NCBI GenBank assembly: GCA_902363515.1
Contig: CABJAN010000005.1
Span: 62,001 to 126,000 of the forward strand
Reading direction: 5' to 3'
Length of the DNA: 64,000 nucleotides
From: Bacillota bacterium
Lineage (GTDB): Bacteria; Bacillota; Clostridia; Lachnospirales; Lachnospiraceae
Under the pieces are notes generated by a model. The model saw only the letters and a program-made list of their open reading frames with translations, did not search any database and was not told where the DNA came from. Made by a program: the position numbers and the translations under genes. Of the stretch, positions 24,263-33,006 are shown one piece after another. Position 1 is the stretch's first letter. Every line of letters begins with the position of its first letter.

Positions 24263-25147
24263 ATGAGTATTCATATTGAGGATTTAACGGTAAGATTTAA
24301 AAATGGTGTAACAGCTATCAATCATGGGGATTTAGACATTCCAAAGGGAATCTTTGGGTTACTGGGGGAGAACGGAGCGGGTAAGACCACTCTTATGAGG
24401 GTCTTAACAACCATATTAAAACCTGTAAGTGGAAGAGTTACCTTAAACGGTATTTTGTACAGTGAAGGGAATTATGAAAAAATTCAAAGAAAAATAGGGT
24501 ATCTTCCACAGGAAATTGACCTTTATCCCAATTTGACAGTTCAGGAATGTCTGGAGTATATGGGAGATTTGGCTGGAATTCCAAAGGAGGAATGCAGGAA
24601 AAGGATTTCATATTATCTGGAAAAAACCAGTCTTACAGAACACAGAAAAAAGAAAATGAAACAATTATCCGGTGGTATGAAAAGGCGGGTGGGGTTAGTG
24701 CAGGCGCTTTTAAATGAGCCGGAATTTCTGATTGTGGATGAACCGACTACAGGATTAGACCCGGAGGAACGGATTCGTATCCGCAATCTGCTGGTAGATT
24801 TTTCTGAAAACAGAACGGTTTTGTTTTCCACCCATGTGGTAGAGGATTTAGCCGCTACGTGCAACCAACTTGCTATTATGCATAAAGGTATTTTTTTATA
24901 TGCTGGTTCTATGAAGAATTTGGCAGAGAAAGCACAGGGCAAAATTTGGATTTGTAAAGTGCAGGATGAGGCAAAGGCAAGAGAAGTAGAAGGTAAGTAT
25001 CGTATTACGTCAAAACAATATGTGGAGGGTGGGCTGCAGTTAAGGCTTATTTCAGAAACGCAGCCGAAACTGGAATGTGTGTCCGTTCCGGCTACTTTGG
25101 AGGATGCTTATATTTATGTGACGAATCAAGAAATGAAAAAGAAGTAG
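24263..25147 (+). CDS. ABC transporter ATP-binding protein
   Basis: A 294-residue ATPase with every core motif: Walker A GENGAGKTT, Q-loop GYLPQEIDLYPNLT, signature LSGGMKRRVGL, Walker B FLIVDEPTTGLD, and the switch His in LFSTHVVEDL. After residue 220 there is a short accessory C-terminal domain of the kind found in drug and bacteriocin exporters. It energises the two permeases encoded directly upstream. Overall order: regulator, kinase, permease, permease, ATPase. Confidence 0.92.
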   Translation: MSIHIEDLTVRFKNGVTAINHGDLDIPKGIFGLLGENGAGKTTLMRVLTTILKPVSGRVTLNGILYSEGNYEKIQRKIGYLPQEIDLYPNLTVQECLEYMGDLAGIPKEECRKRISYYLEKTSLTEHRKKKMKQLSGGMKRRVGLVQALLNEPEFLIVDEPTTGLDPEERIRIRNLLVDFSENRTVLFSTHVVEDLAATCNQLAIMHKGIFLYAGSMKNLAEKAQGKIWICKVQDEAKAREVEGKYRITSKQYVEGGLQLRLISETQPKLECVSVPATLEDAYIYVTNQEMKKK

Positions 25148-25170
25148 AGGTGGGATTTTTTTTGTTTTTC

Positions 25171-25179
25171 TGATATAAT
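25171..25179 (+). promoter_or_regulatory. Extended -10 promoter element before the ATPase/nuclease gene
   Basis: TGATATAAT: consensus -10 (25174-25179) with extended TG. No good -35 is seen 17 bases upstream. Confidence 0.4.
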
Positions 25180-25221
25180 GAAAAGAAAGTTCAGTATGAA
25201 AAATATGGACGAGGTGATGAT

Positions 25222-26922
25222 ATGGAAAAACAAAAAAAGAAACTCCCCGTAGGGATTGAAAATTTCAAAGAACTACAGAGAGAAGGCTTTTACTATGTAG
25301 ATAAAACAAATCTTATCAAAGAACTTCTTGCAGGATGGGCAAAGGTGAATCTTTTCACGCGGCCCAGACGTTTTGGAAAGTCCTTGAACATGAGTATGCT
25401 GAAAAGTTTTTTTGAGATTGGAACAGACAAGGAACTTTTTCAAAACTTGAATATTGCAAAGGAGACTGTTCTTTGTGAGGAATATATGGGGAAATTTCCT
25501 GTAATATCCATTTCACTGAAAGGACTGAATGCAGATTCTTATGAGAAAGCACTGGAACTGGCAGTTCAGAATACACGTGGAGAAGCAAGGCGGTTTCAGT
25601 ATCTGTTAGACAGTGACCGGCTTACTTCCTATGACAAGGAAGCGTTTGTGGAGCTTTTGCAGAAGAATATGACAGAAGGAACTTTATGCAGTAGTTTAAA
25701 AATTCTGTCAGAACTATTGGAAAAACATCATGGCTGTAAGGTGATTCTCCTTATTGATGAATATGACGTGCCTCTGGCAAAAGCCTTTGAACGTGGCTAT
25801 TATGATAAAATGGTATTGCTTATCCGGAATATGCTGGAACATGCTTTGAAAACAAACGATAGTTTGAAATTTTCGGTTCTGACTGGTTGTATGCGTATTT
25901 CTAAAGAGAGTATTTTTACAGGATTAAATAATTTGAAAGTTTTGTCTATTGCAGAAGTGCAGTTTGATGAAGCGTTTGGCTTTACAGACAGAGAAGTACG
26001 AGAAATGCTGGAATACTATGGCCTTTCTCATCATTATGAAGAGGTAAAGGAATGGTATGACGGTTATCAATTTGGAAATGTGGAAGTGTATTGTCCATGG
26101 GATGTTATTAATTATTGTGATGCACTGCGGACAGATAAGGATGTGCAGCCTCAGAATTACTGGTCCAATACCAGCAGTAATGAAGCAGTCAGACGGTTTA
26201 TCAGGGAAGCAGATAAAGTTTCTGTTAGGCGGGAGATTGAGTGTCTCATAGCAGGTGAAACAATTACGAAAGAAATCCATCAGGAACTGACATATAAAGA
26301 CATGTATGCTTCCATTAATAATTTATGGAGTGTTCTGTTTACAACAGGATATCTTACGCAAAGAGGAAAACCGAAAGAAAACTGTTTTCAGCTTACCATT
26401 CCCAATATGGAGATTCGCAATATTTTTACAACACAGATTATGGACTTTTTTAAAGAGAACGTATCAAAAAATGGAGATGCTTTAAGAAAATTTTGTGAAG
26501 CTCTGAAAAATGGAAATGCAGAAGATGTAGAAAAACAGCTTTCTGAATATCTGAGGAAGACAATCAGCATTCGCGATACTTTTGTAAAAAAGCAGATGAA
26601 GGAGAATTTTTATCATGGTATGTTACTGGGCATTCTGGGATTTGAAGATACCTGGAGTGTTTCCTCTAATCGGGAATCCGGGGATGGATACAGTGACATT
26701 TTGGTGGAAACAGATGATGGAGAAACTGGCATCTTATTGGAATTAAAATATGCAGAAGATGGAAATCTGGATGCTGCATGTGAAAAAGCCCTGAGGCAGA
26801 TAGAGCGGAGAAAATATGAGGAAGCATTATTAGATGAGGGTGTGATTCACATTTGGAAATATGGAATTGCATTTTATAAAAAGCGTTGCTGTGTAAAAAT
26901 GGCTGGTGTGGAAAATAATTAA
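25222..26922 (+). CDS. AAA-ATPase-like / PD-(D/E)xK nuclease-fold protein
   Basis: A 566-residue protein of the family with an N-terminal AAA-ATPase-like domain (about residues 6-210) and a C-terminal nuclease-superfamily domain. The ATPase part has the Walker A-like loop RPRRFGKSLNMSML and the Walker B-like VILLIDEYDVPLAKA. The nuclease part shows YSDILVETDDGETGILLELKYA, where D, E-L-K form the PD-(D/E)xK pattern. Such genes occur in many copies in gut Bacteroidetes and Clostridia; a defence or mobile role is suspected but not settled. Monocistronic, with its own terminator. Confidence 0.82.
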   Translation: MEKQKKKLPVGIENFKELQREGFYYVDKTNLIKELLAGWAKVNLFTRPRRFGKSLNMSMLKSFFEIGTDKELFQNLNIAKETVLCEEYMGKFPVISISLKGLNADSYEKALELAVQNTRGEARRFQYLLDSDRLTSYDKEAFVELLQKNMTEGTLCSSLKILSELLEKHHGCKVILLIDEYDVPLAKAFERGYYDKMVLLIRNMLEHALKTNDSLKFSVLTGCMRISKESIFTGLNNLKVLSIAEVQFDEAFGFTDREVREMLEYYGLSHHYEEVKEWYDGYQFGNVEVYCPWDVINYCDALRTDKDVQPQNYWSNTSSNEAVRRFIREADKVSVRREIECLIAGETITKEIHQELTYKDMYASINNLWSVLFTTGYLTQRGKPKENCFQLTIPNMEIRNIFTTQIMDFFKENVSKNGDALRKFCEALKNGNAEDVEKQLSEYLRKTISIRDTFVKKQMKENFYHGMLLGILGFEDTWSVSSNRESGDGYSDILVETDDGETGILLELKYAEDGNLDAACEKALRQIERRKYEEALLDEGVIHIWKYGIAFYKKRCCVKMAGVENN

Positions 26923-26936
26923 ATTTGCAGAAAAGG

Positions 26937-26991
26937 AATATTTATACCGTTCTAACTCAACCACTGAGCTGGAACGGTATAAATATTTTTT
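26937..26991. terminator. Bidirectional terminator
   Basis: A perfect 16-bp stem (26937-26952 with 26972-26987) with a T run on the right (26985-26991). It lies between convergent genes ending at 26922 and 27017; the A-rich left flank is a weaker T run for the minus strand. Confidence 0.85.
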
Positions 26992-27016
26992 CGTGAATGG
27001 ATTCCCGTTGTTATCA

Positions 27017-28396
27017 TTACCTCAAAAACATTCGTAAAAATTTTTCATGAATCTTCTCATAGGGCTGATACCGCATAGGTAGGTCTATCCAGGTTTTCTT
27101 ATCCACAATACTTTTATAATGAGAGAAGGTCTGGAAACCATCTTTTCCATGATAAGAGCCCATACCGCTTTCTCCAAAACCTCCAAAGCCCATCTCACTG
27201 GTAGCCAGATGAATAATGGTATCGTTGATGCATCCGCCTCCAAAGCTGCACTGAGAAGTTACTTTTTTTGCAATTTGTCTGTCCGAAGTAAAGAGATACA
27301 GGGCAAGAGGATGCGCCATGGAATTTATTTTCGCAATAGCGCTGTCCAGGGAATCATAGGTGAGTACCGGAAGCACAGGACCGAAGATTTCTTCCTGCAT
27401 AACAGGATCCTCAAAGGTCACAGAATTCATAAGGGTCGGTTCAATTTTTAATAAATCTTTCGCAGAGTTTCCTCCATGAACTACCTTTTCCGGCTGAATA
27501 AGTCCTGAAATTCTGGAAAAATGTTTTTCGTTGATGATCTTTCCGTAAGCCTTATTGGAAAGGGGATGGTCTGTAAACTGCAGGGAGATTTGTTTTTTTA
27601 GTTCTGCTACAAGGGCATCCTGAATAGAAGCATCGCAGTAAATATAATCAGGAGCTACACAGGTCTGACCGCAATTTAAAAATTTACCGAATACAATCCG
27701 TCTGGCTGCCAGTTTCAGGTTGGCAGATTTTTCCACAATACAGGGACTTTTTCCGCCTAATTCTAAGGTGACAGGGGTAAGGTGTCGGGAAGCGCTTTTC
27801 ATAACCTCACGCCCTACATTTTGGCTTCCGGTGAAGAAAATATAATCAAAATGTTGCTCCAGAAGACAGGTATTTTCCGCACGTCCGCCCGTTACCAAGG
27901 CAACGTATTCGTCCCGGAAACAATCCTGTATGATTTTCTCCATAATTTTACCGGTATTTGGAGAATAGGCGCTTGGCTTTAGAATGACTGTATTTCCAGC
28001 GGCAATGGCATCCACCAGAGGGTCTATGGTAAGAAGAAAGGGATAATTCCAGGGACTCATAACCAGAACCACACCATAAGGGGATGGTTTTTTGTAGCTT
28101 CTGGAGTGAAACTGAGCCAGAGGTGTGTGGACTGTTTTTTCTTTTGCATAGGAGCGGATATGCTTCAGCATATAATCGATTTCACTGAGCACCAGACCCA
28201 CCTCGCACATATAGCCTTCAAATCGGCTTTTTCCCAAATCTTGTTTTAAAGCATGGATAATGGCAGTTTCTTGTTTTTGTATACATGATTTCAGCTTTTT
28301 TAATGCATGGATTCTGTAGTTGACATCCAGAGTTACACCTGAATAAAAAAAATGGCGTTGTTTTTTCACAAGTATTTGAATTTCATGTTCCGTCAT
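27017..28396 (-). CDS. Aldehyde dehydrogenase (class 3-like)
   Basis: A 459-residue NAD(P)-dependent aldehyde dehydrogenase, the length of the class 3/fatty aldehyde group. MSPWNYPFLLTIDPLVDAIAAGN, the nucleotide-binding FFTGSQNVGREVM, the catalytic Glu in VTLELGGKSP and the catalytic Cys in FLNCGQTCVAPDY are all present. It should oxidise aliphatic or aromatic aldehydes to acids; the substrate is unknown. Expressed from the minus strand, 36 bases after a small membrane-protein gene. The C-terminus is basic and amphipathic, which may tether it to the membrane. Confidence 0.9.
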   Translation of the reverse strand: MTEHEIQILVKKQRHFFYSGVTLDVNYRIHALKKLKSCIQKQETAIIHALKQDLGKSRFEGYMCEVGLVLSEIDYMLKHIRSYAKEKTVHTPLAQFHSRSYKKPSPYGVVLVMSPWNYPFLLTIDPLVDAIAAGNTVILKPSAYSPNTGKIMEKIIQDCFRDEYVALVTGGRAENTCLLEQHFDYIFFTGSQNVGREVMKSASRHLTPVTLELGGKSPCIVEKSANLKLAARRIVFGKFLNCGQTCVAPDYIYCDASIQDALVAELKKQISLQFTDHPLSNKAYGKIINEKHFSRISGLIQPEKVVHGGNSAKDLLKIEPTLMNSVTFEDPVMQEEIFGPVLPVLTYDSLDSAIAKINSMAHPLALYLFTSDRQIAKKVTSQCSFGGGCINDTIIHLATSEMGFGGFGESGMGSYHGKDGFQTFSHYKSIVDKKTWIDLPMRYQPYEKIHEKFLRMFLR

Positions 28397-28432
28397 ATTT
28401 CCTGTACCTCACTTTTCATTTTTGATTCATGT

Positions 28433-28861
28433 TCATTGTTTTTCTTCCTGATTCTCGTATACATTTTTGCTTATTTCTTCTCCTAACCAAATGGAAACAA
28501 ATGTTTCCACTGCCATAATACGTGTTTCAAAATTTTCGTATGTCTTAAAAAATTCTTTAACAGAAAACTCTCCCCATTGTAAATATTTGTAAAAGGTAAG
28601 AAGAATAGGAAATATGGAGACTAAGATAAAAGTGCATAATGTTGCAATTCCCATTCGTTTTCTTATCGTTCTGGTTTCTGTTCTTTGCTGTAGGGAACAT
28701 CCAATCAGATACCCAACTGCAAACTCTCCAAACAATAAAAATGGATAATAAATAAAAAACACGATAACAAGATTTGGTAATGCTAAATATGACAGCCAGA
28801 ACATTGTAATACATCCTACATAAATCCAAAATGGAAGCAAATCTTTTATTAACTTTTTCAT
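28433..28861 (-). CDS. Membrane protein, unknown family
   Basis: A 142-residue protein with three clear hydrophobic segments (about residues 10-30, 36-56 and 72-92) and a soluble C-terminus ending in an acidic tail. I do not recognise a family. The start is ATG 28861, preceded on the minus strand by GAGGAAAAA. It lies directly upstream of the aldehyde dehydrogenase gene and may share its transcript, but nothing links the functions. Confidence 0.55.
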   Translation of the reverse strand: MKKLIKDLLPFWIYVGCITMFWLSYLALPNLVIVFFIYYPFLLFGEFAVGYLIGCSLQQRTETRTIRKRMGIATLCTFILVSIFPILLTFYKYLQWGEFSVKEFFKTYENFETRIMAVETFVSIWLGEEISKNVYENQEEKQ

Positions 28862-29029
28862 TTTTTCCTCAATTAATAATATTTATAAAAATTATAAGTA
28901 TGCCTGAAGGAATTTGTCAAGTTTCTTTTAAAAGGTTTAAGAAGGCTTTTCACAAAGGTAGCCAGCGCATTTCACATGTGGTAGAATAAAGTATCAGATA
29001 ATACAGAGCGGACAGAAAAGGAGGTATTT

Positions 29030-29992
29030 ATGAGAAAAGGTAAAAAAATTTATGTGATGGGTCTTTTGGTACTTTTGATACTGGGGCTGTGCGCCTGCGG
29101 GCAGAAGGAGGAAACAGCCAGGGATGTTGCCACAAATGAAGCTGGCTATACCAGTGCAGCTTCATTTGAACAGGAGAAAGGGTCAGTAGAAGCAGTTGCA
29201 GACACTGCAGAAGGAGCGCAGGAGAATGGGGAGCAGGTAAAAGCTCCAAATACCAGTCAGAAGTTAATACGGTATCTGGACTATACCATTGAAACAAAAG
29301 AGTTCGATACCTTTGTTCAGGAGCTGGGAGGATTGGTCAGCACTGCAAAAGGGTATGTGGAACAGTCCGAAGTTTCTCAAAATGAACCCCAAAGCCATGC
29401 CCAGGGAAAACGGTATGCTTCTTACACGTTGCGGATTCCGGCAGACGGGCTTGAAGCTTTTAAACAGGAGTTACAGGAAAAAGGGACAATTACAAGGCAA
29501 TCAGAGCGCGTAGAGGATGTGACTTTGAATTATGTAGATGTAGAAAGCCACATCACAGCCTTAAAAACAGAACAGGAAAGCCTCTTAAAAATGCTGGAGC
29601 AGGCAGATACCATAGAAACCATTCTGGCAATTCAGAATCAGCTCACCCAGGTGCGGTATCAACTGGAGAGCTATGAGTCCCAAAAGAGAACGTATGACAA
29701 TGACATAAATTACAGCACCGTTTACGTTTATGTTCAGGAGATAGAACGGGAGAGCCGGAATACAGATACTTATGGAGGAGAACTTTTGGAGAAGCTGTCT
29801 GGAAATTTCCAGGGAATTTTAACAGGACTTCGTTCTTTTTCACTGTGGTTTCTAGGGGCAATGCCTTACTGGATTCTACTGGGGCTGCTTTTGGTGATTT
29901 CCTGGGCGGTATATAGAAAAGTAATGAAGAAAAAACGAAAAGCACATGAAAAAGATCCGGAAGAAAGAACAGAAGAAAAACAAGAGGAATAA
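29030..29992 (+). CDS. DUF4349 lipoprotein
   Basis: A 320-residue predicted lipoprotein. The signal peptide ends in LILGLCACG, so the lipidated residue is Cys21 or Cys23. A low-complexity linker runs to about residue 75, then the DUF4349 domain (LIRYLDYTIETKEFDTFVQEL to DVTLNYVDVESHI) with a coiled coil at about 180-230. A membrane helix near residues 275-297 and a basic, charged C-terminus follow, so the protein is anchored at both ends. The start is ATG 29030 after AAAGGAGG. Function unknown; paired with a YdcF-like gene five bases downstream. Confidence 0.82.
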   Translation: MRKGKKIYVMGLLVLLILGLCACGQKEETARDVATNEAGYTSAASFEQEKGSVEAVADTAEGAQENGEQVKAPNTSQKLIRYLDYTIETKEFDTFVQELGGLVSTAKGYVEQSEVSQNEPQSHAQGKRYASYTLRIPADGLEAFKQELQEKGTITRQSERVEDVTLNYVDVESHITALKTEQESLLKMLEQADTIETILAIQNQLTQVRYQLESYESQKRTYDNDINYSTVYVYVQEIERESRNTDTYGGELLEKLSGNFQGILTGLRSFSLWFLGAMPYWILLGLLLVISWAVYRKVMKKKRKAHEKDPEERTEEKQEE

Positions 29993-29997
29993 AAGGT

Positions 29998-30618
29998 ATG
30001 AATGAGGCATTTTTAAATCAGATGACGGAGTTTATTTTTGTAGAACATAAACTGCAAAAGGCAGACATTATTTTTATACCGGGAAGCGGTCATCCACAGC
30101 TTGCAGAGGAGGCAGCACATTTGTATAAACAGGGGCTTGCGCCATGGATTTTGCCCTCCGGACGGTATAGCATTACCAGAGGAAAGTTTATGGAAGTGCG
30201 GGAAGAGCAGGGTCATTATCCTGGAACTTTTGAAACGGAATGGGAATTTCTGGCGCAGGTGCTAGTGCAAAATAAGGTTCCGAAAGAAGCAATTCTGAAA
30301 GAGAATCAGGCTACCTATACCTATGAAAATGCCATTTACTCCAGAAAGGTAACAGACCAGATGAGGTTGGAAGTAAAACGGGCAATTCTCTGCTGCAAAC
30401 CTTATCATGCCAGAAGATGCCTCTTATATTATCAGCTTTTGTATCCAGAGACAGAGTTTTTAGTACATCCCATTACAGAAAGTCCTGTTCGCAGAGAGAA
30501 CTGGTTTCTCACAGAACAGGGAACCAATCTGGTTTTGGGGGAGATAGAGCGGATTGGAACCCAGTTTCATGAGATTATGAGGGAAATGAGAGAATCCATT
30601 GGAAGTACAGAGGAATGA
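29998..30618 (+). CDS. YdcF/SanA-family (DUF218) protein
   Basis: A 206-residue single-domain protein of the DUF218 family. KADIIFIPGSGHPQLAEEAAHLY is the Rossmann-like N-terminus; ILKENQATYTYENAIYSRKV holds the conserved E-x4-T-x-E-N motif, and CCKPYHARRCLLYYQ follows. Relatives are implicated in envelope permeability and nucleotide or S-adenosylmethionine binding, without a settled reaction. It lacks the membrane helices of the longer members, so this copy is cytoplasmic. It follows the DUF4349 lipoprotein by five bases. Confidence 0.82.
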   Translation: MNEAFLNQMTEFIFVEHKLQKADIIFIPGSGHPQLAEEAAHLYKQGLAPWILPSGRYSITRGKFMEVREEQGHYPGTFETEWEFLAQVLVQNKVPKEAILKENQATYTYENAIYSRKVTDQMRLEVKRAILCCKPYHARRCLLYYQLLYPETEFLVHPITESPVRRENWFLTEQGTNLVLGEIERIGTQFHEIMREMRESIGSTEE

Positions 30619-30624
30619 GTCGAC

Positions 30625-30652
30625 AATAGTTTTCGATATATCGAAAACTATT
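30625..30652. promoter_or_regulatory. 28-bp perfect palindrome at a promoter
   Basis: A mismatch-free 28-bp palindrome centred on GATATATC, directly upstream of the -35 box at 30654. No T run follows, so it is a poor terminator; an operator or a replication/recombination site is more likely. Confidence 0.6.
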
Positions 30653-30653
30653 A

Positions 30654-30682
30654 TTGAAAATAAGAAGAGATTACGGTATACT
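30654..30682 (+). promoter_or_regulatory. Promoter for the DUF4143 ATPase gene
   Basis: TTGAAA (30654-30659), exactly 17 bp, TATACT (30677-30682). Confidence 0.65.
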
Positions 30683-30726
30683 TGGATAAAAAGCTGTATA
30701 TACTTATACAAAGGAGGTATATCGTA

Positions 30727-31929
30727 ATGATTAAAAGAGAAGAGTACCTGAAAAAAATACGTCCGTTTATGAGTAAAGAAATCGTTAAGGTTCTGACAGG
30801 GATAAGACGATGCGGGAAATCGGTTATGTTGGAGCTGATTAAAGAAGATTTGGTTTCACAGGGAATAAAGAAAGAAAATCTTTTCTCAGTAAATTTTGAA
30901 ACAGGTGCGGTTTCTTATGTGAAATCCCTAGAAGAAACCTATGAGGTTGTAAAAGAGTTTGCTGCAAAAAGAAAAGAAAAAATCTATTTATTTTTTGACG
31001 AAATTCAGGAACTTCCACATTGGGAAAAGTTAATCAATTCCATTATGATAGATTTTGATGCGGATATTTATATTACAGGTTCCAATGCAAAAATGCTCTC
31101 CGGTGAATTGGCAACGTATCTGGGCGGCCGATATGTAGAGTTTAAAATCTATCCATTTTCTTTCGCAGAAGTATTACAGATGTTACCGGACAAACCGGAA
31201 GCAGAGGTTTTTCAGACATATTTAACGAAAGGAGGCATGCCCTTTCTGTATCAGTTTCCTTTTGATGAGATAAGCAGTAAGCAATATTTATGTGATATTT
31301 ATGATTCCATTGTATTGAAAGATATTGTGCAGAGAAATAAGATTCGTGACATGGAACAATTTAAGAGGGTTCTTCTATATTTTATTGCAGAAATCGGGCA
31401 TACGTTTTCTGCGGATAATATAATGAAGTATATGAAAAGTGAGAAGCGGACGGTTTCTTCAGAGACACTTTATAATTATATTGATTATTGTAAAACTGCA
31501 TGTTTGATTCATATGGCTGCAAGAGAAGATGTAATAGGAAAGAAATTGCTTAAATTTCAAGAAAAATCCTATCTTACAGACCATGGAATCCGTGAGGCAA
31601 TCTATGGAAATAATATGCGCGACATTCAGCAGATTTTGGAGAATATTGTGTATATGGAGTTGCTTCGAAGAGGCTATGATGTCTATATTGGGAAGGTAGG
31701 GCAGAAAGAAGTAGATTTTGTGGCACGATCAGGTGCAGATAAATGTTATGTACAAGTAACCTACTTATTGGCAAATGAGGAAACGGTGGAGAGAGAATTT
31801 TCTGTTTTGGAACAAATTCCAGATAACTATCCCAAATATGTTGTATCCATGGATGAGATAAACAGGGGGCGTAACGGAATCAAACATATGAATATCAGAA
31901 AATTTTTATTGATGGAACATTATATGTAG
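30727..31929 (+). CDS. AAA ATPase with DUF4143 domain
   Basis: A 400-residue ATPase. The Walker A loop is GIRRCGKSVML and Walker B is IYLFFDEIQELPHW; YITGSNAKMLSGELATYLGGRY gives the sensor region. The C-terminal DUF4143 part contains GKVGQKEVDFVAR, a nuclease-fold pattern (D, E, V-D) common in this family. The start is ATG 30727 with AAAGGAGG; an in-frame ATG at 30682 lies in the -10 box and is rejected. Such ATPases are abundant in anaerobes and archaea; their job is unknown. Flanked by a palindrome-marked promoter and a terminator, so it is a self-contained unit. Confidence 0.85.
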   Translation: MIKREEYLKKIRPFMSKEIVKVLTGIRRCGKSVMLELIKEDLVSQGIKKENLFSVNFETGAVSYVKSLEETYEVVKEFAAKRKEKIYLFFDEIQELPHWEKLINSIMIDFDADIYITGSNAKMLSGELATYLGGRYVEFKIYPFSFAEVLQMLPDKPEAEVFQTYLTKGGMPFLYQFPFDEISSKQYLCDIYDSIVLKDIVQRNKIRDMEQFKRVLLYFIAEIGHTFSADNIMKYMKSEKRTVSSETLYNYIDYCKTACLIHMAAREDVIGKKLLKFQEKSYLTDHGIREAIYGNNMRDIQQILENIVYMELLRRGYDVYIGKVGQKEVDFVARSGADKCYVQVTYLLANEETVEREFSVLEQIPDNYPKYVVSMDEINRGRNGIKHMNIRKFLLMEHYM

Positions 31930-31944
31930 TAGAACATATATACT

Positions 31945-31993
31945 AAAAAAACAGGTGCTATACACCCAATCGGGCAGTATAGCGCCTGTTTTG
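31945..31993. terminator. Bidirectional terminator
   Basis: A 13-bp stem (31951-31963 with 31977-31989, one G-U), an A run on the left (31945-31950) and a T run on the right. It serves the ATPase gene and the convergent pflA. Confidence 0.8.
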
Positions 31994-32002
31994 TATCAGC
32001 AT

Positions 32003-32782
32003 TTATATGGTTTTTCTATATGCAGCAATACTCTGTAAGATACGCTGTCTGGCTTTGGCTGCCTGCTCCTTTGGCAGGTTTTCCATGCCTTTCAGGGGAT
32101 ATTCCAATCCAAGTTCCTGGTATTTCTGTTCTCCCATATTGTGATAAGGAAGAACCTCCAGTCCTTTTATATTTTTGTGTGCAGCAATGAGTTTTCCCAA
32201 ATCATCTAACTCCTGGGGGCTGTCCGTGATGCCCTCCACAATCACATGACGGATGATTACACAAACTTTTTGCCTTTCTGTAAATGAAAGGAAATCCAAT
32301 ACAGGATTCTGGCTGTGGCCTGTGAGCTGTTTATGGCCTTGCGGATTGCTGTGCTTTAAATCCAGAAGAATTAAATCCGTAGAAGCAAGAAGGCGGGCAT
32401 AGTCGGCTTCTTTTGCGGAACGAAATAAAATTCCTGAGGTATCCAGACAGGTGTGAATGTTCTTTTCTTTCGCTGCCTCAAAAAGTTCTGTGAGAAAGGA
32501 AAGCTGCATCAAAGGCTCTCCGCCTGTAACCGTAATGCCACCGTTTACATAGTAAGTCTTATTTTTTTCGTAAAGTTTCAGAATTTCCGAAACGGACATG
32601 GGATGACCGCCCCTGGGATTCCAGGTGTCCGGATTGTGGCAGTAAAGGCAGCGCATGGGACAGCCCTGGAGAAAAATCACCAGGCGGATTCCAGGACCGT
32701 CTACAGTGCCAAAGGTTTCAACGGAATGCACATACCCAGTGTTTTTAGATTCCACTGTGGAAGGTTCTGGAGATGACTTCAT
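32003..32782 (-). CDS. pflA: Pyruvate formate-lyase activating enzyme
   Basis: A 259-residue radical-SAM enzyme that abstracts a hydrogen from the glycine of pyruvate formate-lyase. The cluster-binding CxxxCxxC is Cys41, Cys45 and Cys48 (GCPMRCLYC), followed by [19 protein letters not shown] is the SAM-binding GGE motif. The start is ATG 32782, preceded on the minus strand by AAAGGA within the end of the upstream gene; the two overlap by 38 bases, so its translation is likely coupled to that of its substrate, the 80-residue radical subunit. Third gene of the operon. Confidence 0.93.
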   Translation of the reverse strand: MKSSPEPSTVESKNTGYVHSVETFGTVDGPGIRLVIFLQGCPMRCLYCHNPDTWNPRGGHPMSVSEILKLYEKNKTYYVNGGITVTGGEPLMQLSFLTELFEAAKEKNIHTCLDTSGILFRSAKEADYARLLASTDLILLDLKHSNPQGHKQLTGHSQNPVLDFLSFTERQKVCVIIRHVIVEGITDSPQELDDLGKLIAAHKNIKGLEVLPYHNMGEQKYQELGLEYPLKGMENLPKEQAAKARQRILQSIAAYRKTI

Positions 32783-32987
32783 CCTGCTGTTCCTTTGTGA
32801 GTTTGTGGAAGTTTACTGCATATCCGGACACACGTACAGTAAGCTGTGGATATTTTTCAGGATGTTTTTGAGCATCCAGAAGGGTTTCTTTTGTAAATAC
32901 ATTTACATTTAAGTGATGTCCGCCTTTTTCGGCATAGCCATCTAATAATCCAACTAAGTTGTCAATCTGAGCGTCACTGATATTCAT
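32745..32987 (-). CDS. Separate glycyl-radical subunit of pyruvate formate-lyase
   Basis: An 80-residue protein that equals the C-terminal glycyl-radical domain of pyruvate formate-lyase: [21 protein letters not shown], then RVSGYAVNF, where Gly55 is the radical site, and the terminal SRTFHSG. In E. coli these residues are part of the single PFL chain. Here the gene has its own site AAAAGGAGA and ATG 32987, 19 bases after the stop of the large subunit, so this is a real split and not a frameshift. It also resembles stand-alone rescue cofactors (GrcA/YfiD), but those accompany an intact PFL, whereas the large subunit here lacks this domain. Confidence 0.85.
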   Translation of the reverse strand: MNISDAQIDNLVGLLDGYAEKGGHHLNVNVFTKETLLDAQKHPEKYPQLTVRVSGYAVNFHKLTKEQQDEVISRTFHSGI

Positions 32988-33006
32988 AGATAATCTCCTT
33001 TTTCTG

